Positions 61,701-64,000 of a stretch of 64,000 nucleotides of DNA are shown one piece after another. A model generated the notes under the pieces. That model was given only the letters and a program-made list of their open reading frames with translations. It did not search any database and was not told the DNA's origin. Source of the DNA: Apostichopus japonicus. Taxonomy: Eukaryota > Echinodermata > Holothuroidea > Aspidochirotida > Stichopodidae. The DNA is taken from NCBI RefSeq assembly GCF_037975245.1, contig NC_092576.1:39701611-39765610 (forward strand), written 5' to 3'. Positions within the stretch are counted from its first letter, which is position 1. Each line of letters opens with the position of its first letter. The translations under genes were made by a program, and so were the position numbers.

Positions 61701-62068
61701 TAAAGGCATTGAAGACTCGCGCACAAAGAAACGTCTCATGCCGGTAATCTGACCTAGTTTCGAATGAGGTGTAACAGAAGTGTTAGACACCACCATCGAT
61801 CCCAGAAAATGCACACGCACAGCTTGCTACCGTCAGTAATTAGACACTAGTGCATAGTCAATACATGCAGATACGGTCAATACCAACAACACAGTGTACA
61901 TAGCAGCGATGGACATCTCAGGTCTAGATAAAAGATAACAAGGTATCACGTTTCATTACTGTCTGCATTTTGTAGCGACAAGAAAAAAAAAACTTCACTT
62001 GCAGGCAACGGAAAGTTAACTTTTTCAGATGGCCTCACACGGTTTGGGGCGAGTCTTCAATGCCTTTA
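61701..62068. mobile_element. Nonautonomous TIR element, 368 bp, complete
   Basis: taaaggcattgaagact (61,701-61,717) is exactly inverted at agtcttcaatgccttta (62,052-62,068). The interior matches, in the opposite orientation, 35,091-35,432. No target duplication is obvious. Confidence 0.85.
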
Positions 62069-62274
62069 GACTTAATCAAGTTTAATTGTAAATAAATGAG
62101 ATAGTCAAAGTCGCTTTCGGCTTCTGACAACCCCCCCCCCCCCCTCCCTTATCATTCGGTAAGGAGTGGAGCTCTCCGGCCCGCCAAATTAACAGAGGGT
62201 GCTATCATATCGTCCCTACATAGTTTAACGAAACTTGTACTCTCTGACGTCATTTTGCGAAGGATAGGGAAGTA

Positions 62275-62545
62275 CTGGAATTGTATAGAGGAGGGCTACT
62301 AGGATGATTAGATCCTTAAAGGGTGTTCCTTATTATAGGCGGTAACCACTGTTGAATCTCACCACACTGGAGCTTAGGAGGTTACGTGGTGACTTGATTC
62401 AGGTTTCCAATTGTGTGTTTCGTTTTGACAATTTATCCTTCACTGACTTGTTCATGTTTGCTGATGGTAGTTTTACCAGAGGTCATTGTCTTAAACTCCA
62501 AAAGTCACAAAGTAGAATTAATATTCGGCATAACTTTTTTTTCTA
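62275..62545 (+). pseudogene. LINE ORF2 C-terminal fragment (CR1-like)
   Basis: RRATRMIRSLKGVPYYRR, a stop, then in a shifted frame LNLTTLELRRLRGDLIQVSN and GHCLKLQKSQSRINIRHNFF. The pattern (RRATRMI...L...LE.RRLRGDLI...RGH..KL.K.....NIR..FF) is the conserved end of CR1/Jockey-type reverse transcriptase proteins. Confidence 0.85.
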
Positions 62546-63500
62546 ATAGGGTTTTCTTTTGAATGAGGGGCTCTATACACCCTGTATGATTTAACTACAC
62601 TGTAGACATGAACATATTTCCACACGGTGTTTGAAAACACAAAGCCTAATGGTGTTAAGAAGCTATGCAGGCTAATTGTTTAGCCTGGGACCGATTTACG
62701 ACCGTGGCAGGTCGATTACGTAATCACATAACTTTCCTAGTTATAGCGTGCTACAATTGGAGCCAGTGAAGCAGATCTGTTAGCCCCGAGTGTCGGCAAA
62801 ATGGTATCCGATATAAAGTCATCGAAATGGAGCAAGTTAGATTTTTACCTGAGTTTCCAATCGACAGTTAGTCACAAGAGGTTTATACGATTTTGTTCGT
62901 AGTCATTGTAGAAGAAATCTTTCCAAACTAGCGCAAAACATTGAGATGGTAAAGTGCTATGCGCAACCAGTACATATTACTTGCACTGATATGACAGCAA
63001 TCTGTTAACCCCATTATCATGTAATTATCTAAAATGATATTTAAAACTTATAAACAAAAATAATAAATAAAGACAAGTATATTAGCCAATGACGTGCATT
63101 ATATTCCGTTTCTCCGTGACAGTTTGATCGTTTCAGAACCTTTTCCTTTTCTCTTTCAAACAAAAACTTTATGACAAACAAAACTGGAATATATGTATAT
63201 TTGTTTAAGTTAACAATATATGTATTTTTTTTCTGAAATGAACTGAACAGTTACATGCAAGGCGGTAGTGTCCATGCCACCTCACCAGTCCGGCGTTTCC
63301 ATAACAACGCACCCGAACAGCTGTAAGAACAAAAAAAAAACAAAGTAAACAAAAACGTAATACAAAAGTGTTTGTTTTAAAATCTTTACATCTCATGATT
63401 TATATCGTTCTAACAAACATGTGAACATTATTACGATGAATAATTCCCGAAGGTGACAACATTTATCTGACTGTTATGTAGTACTTTGGTCATGTAATCT
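62546..63500. other. Intergenic stretch with a possible minus-strand splice acceptor
   Basis: Mostly unique AT-rich sequence. A T-run acceptor (GTTCTTACAG) on the minus strand near 63,322 is discussed as a finding. No confident gene. Confidence 0.4.
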
Positions 63501-63517
63501 TTGGTGCCGATTACATT

Positions 63518-63685
63518 TCCCCCTCATGTCCCCTCATGTCCCTTAAGTCCCCTCATGTCCCCTCACGTCCCCTCACGTCCCCCATGTCCCCTCACGTCCT
63601 CTCACGTCACCTCATGTCCCCTCACGTCCCATCGCGTCCCCTCACGTCCCCTCATGTCCCCCTATGTCCCCTCTCCCCCTCACAC
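63518..63685 (+). repeat. Minisatellite of cccctcacgt units
   Basis: About 15 copies of a 10-11-bp unit, cccctca(c/t)gt. The open frame across it is an artefact of the repeat. Confidence 0.92.
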
Positions 63686-64000
63686 ACTATTTGACCCAGA
63701 CCTTGTCGCTTACCCCTCGATTCCTGCTAGACAGGGATTTAGCTTTCCGATTTTAAACGCGCGCGATTGATTTATTTATTTTGTTGATATCTAAATTGAT
63801 TTTTTTTCACACGCTGTTATTGCAGAGTCATTTGCACCGTGTTCACCAGTAGTCAAACATAGAATTCGTTTCGCAAATTCTGTTAAAGTTCTCTTTCTCG
63901 TTACACATATTATACACCTGAAATGTAACGATAAGAAATTAAGAAACGGATATCTGTCAATGTAAAGCCTTATTAGATTTTCCTAATATAATATTAGGTT

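Overview
The window reads as animal nuclear DNA. It is AT-rich, has spliced genes with long introns, microsatellites, tRNA-derived SINEs, LINE 3' fragments and hAT-type MITEs. A NACHT-domain (NLR) pseudogene array and the repeat flavour fit a marine invertebrate deuterostome, most likely an echinoderm and possibly a sea cucumber. That placement is inference, not proof.

Region 1, about 1.3-45.3 kb, plus strand: one gene, an EPS8 (epidermal growth factor receptor kinase substrate 8) orthologue. I can place 17 coding exons plus a candidate 21-nt microexon. All exon junctions keep phase, and together they encode about 831 residues: most of the PTB domain, the helical middle region, an SH3 domain, a polyproline stretch and the C-terminal actin-binding effector region. 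Only the N-terminal exon(s) lie outside the window. EPS8 proteins link receptor/Rac signalling (with ABI1 and SOS1) to actin capping and bundling in filopodia, microvilli and stereocilia. The last exon can be read in two ways.

Region 2, nested in the EPS8 intron at 18,956-27,008, minus strand: broken NACHT/NLR fragments at about 21.0-25.5 kb. They include three near-identical 979-bp tandem units that share a frameshift, plus one diverged copy with a nonsense codon.

Region 3, about 45.3-53.6 kb: no confident gene. It holds microsatellites, minisatellites, a SINE and a foldback element, and probably some of the EPS8 3' UTR.

Region 4, about 53.6-57.8 kb, minus strand, convergent with EPS8: a small unrecognised gene for a 65-residue secreted cysteine-rich peptide. 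It has a TATA box, an initiator-like site, a noncoding first exon, a signal-peptide exon and an exon encoding six cysteines.

Region 5, about 57.8-64 kb: repeats only, including a 280-bp foldback, a 368-bp TIR element, a CR1-like LINE tail and two minisatellites.

The most unusual patterns are these. Three intronic minisatellites each start at, and duplicate, the 3' end of an EPS8 exon together with its 5' splice site. There is also the microexon, the TATA-driven secreted peptide gene, and the homogeneous NLR pseudogene array.
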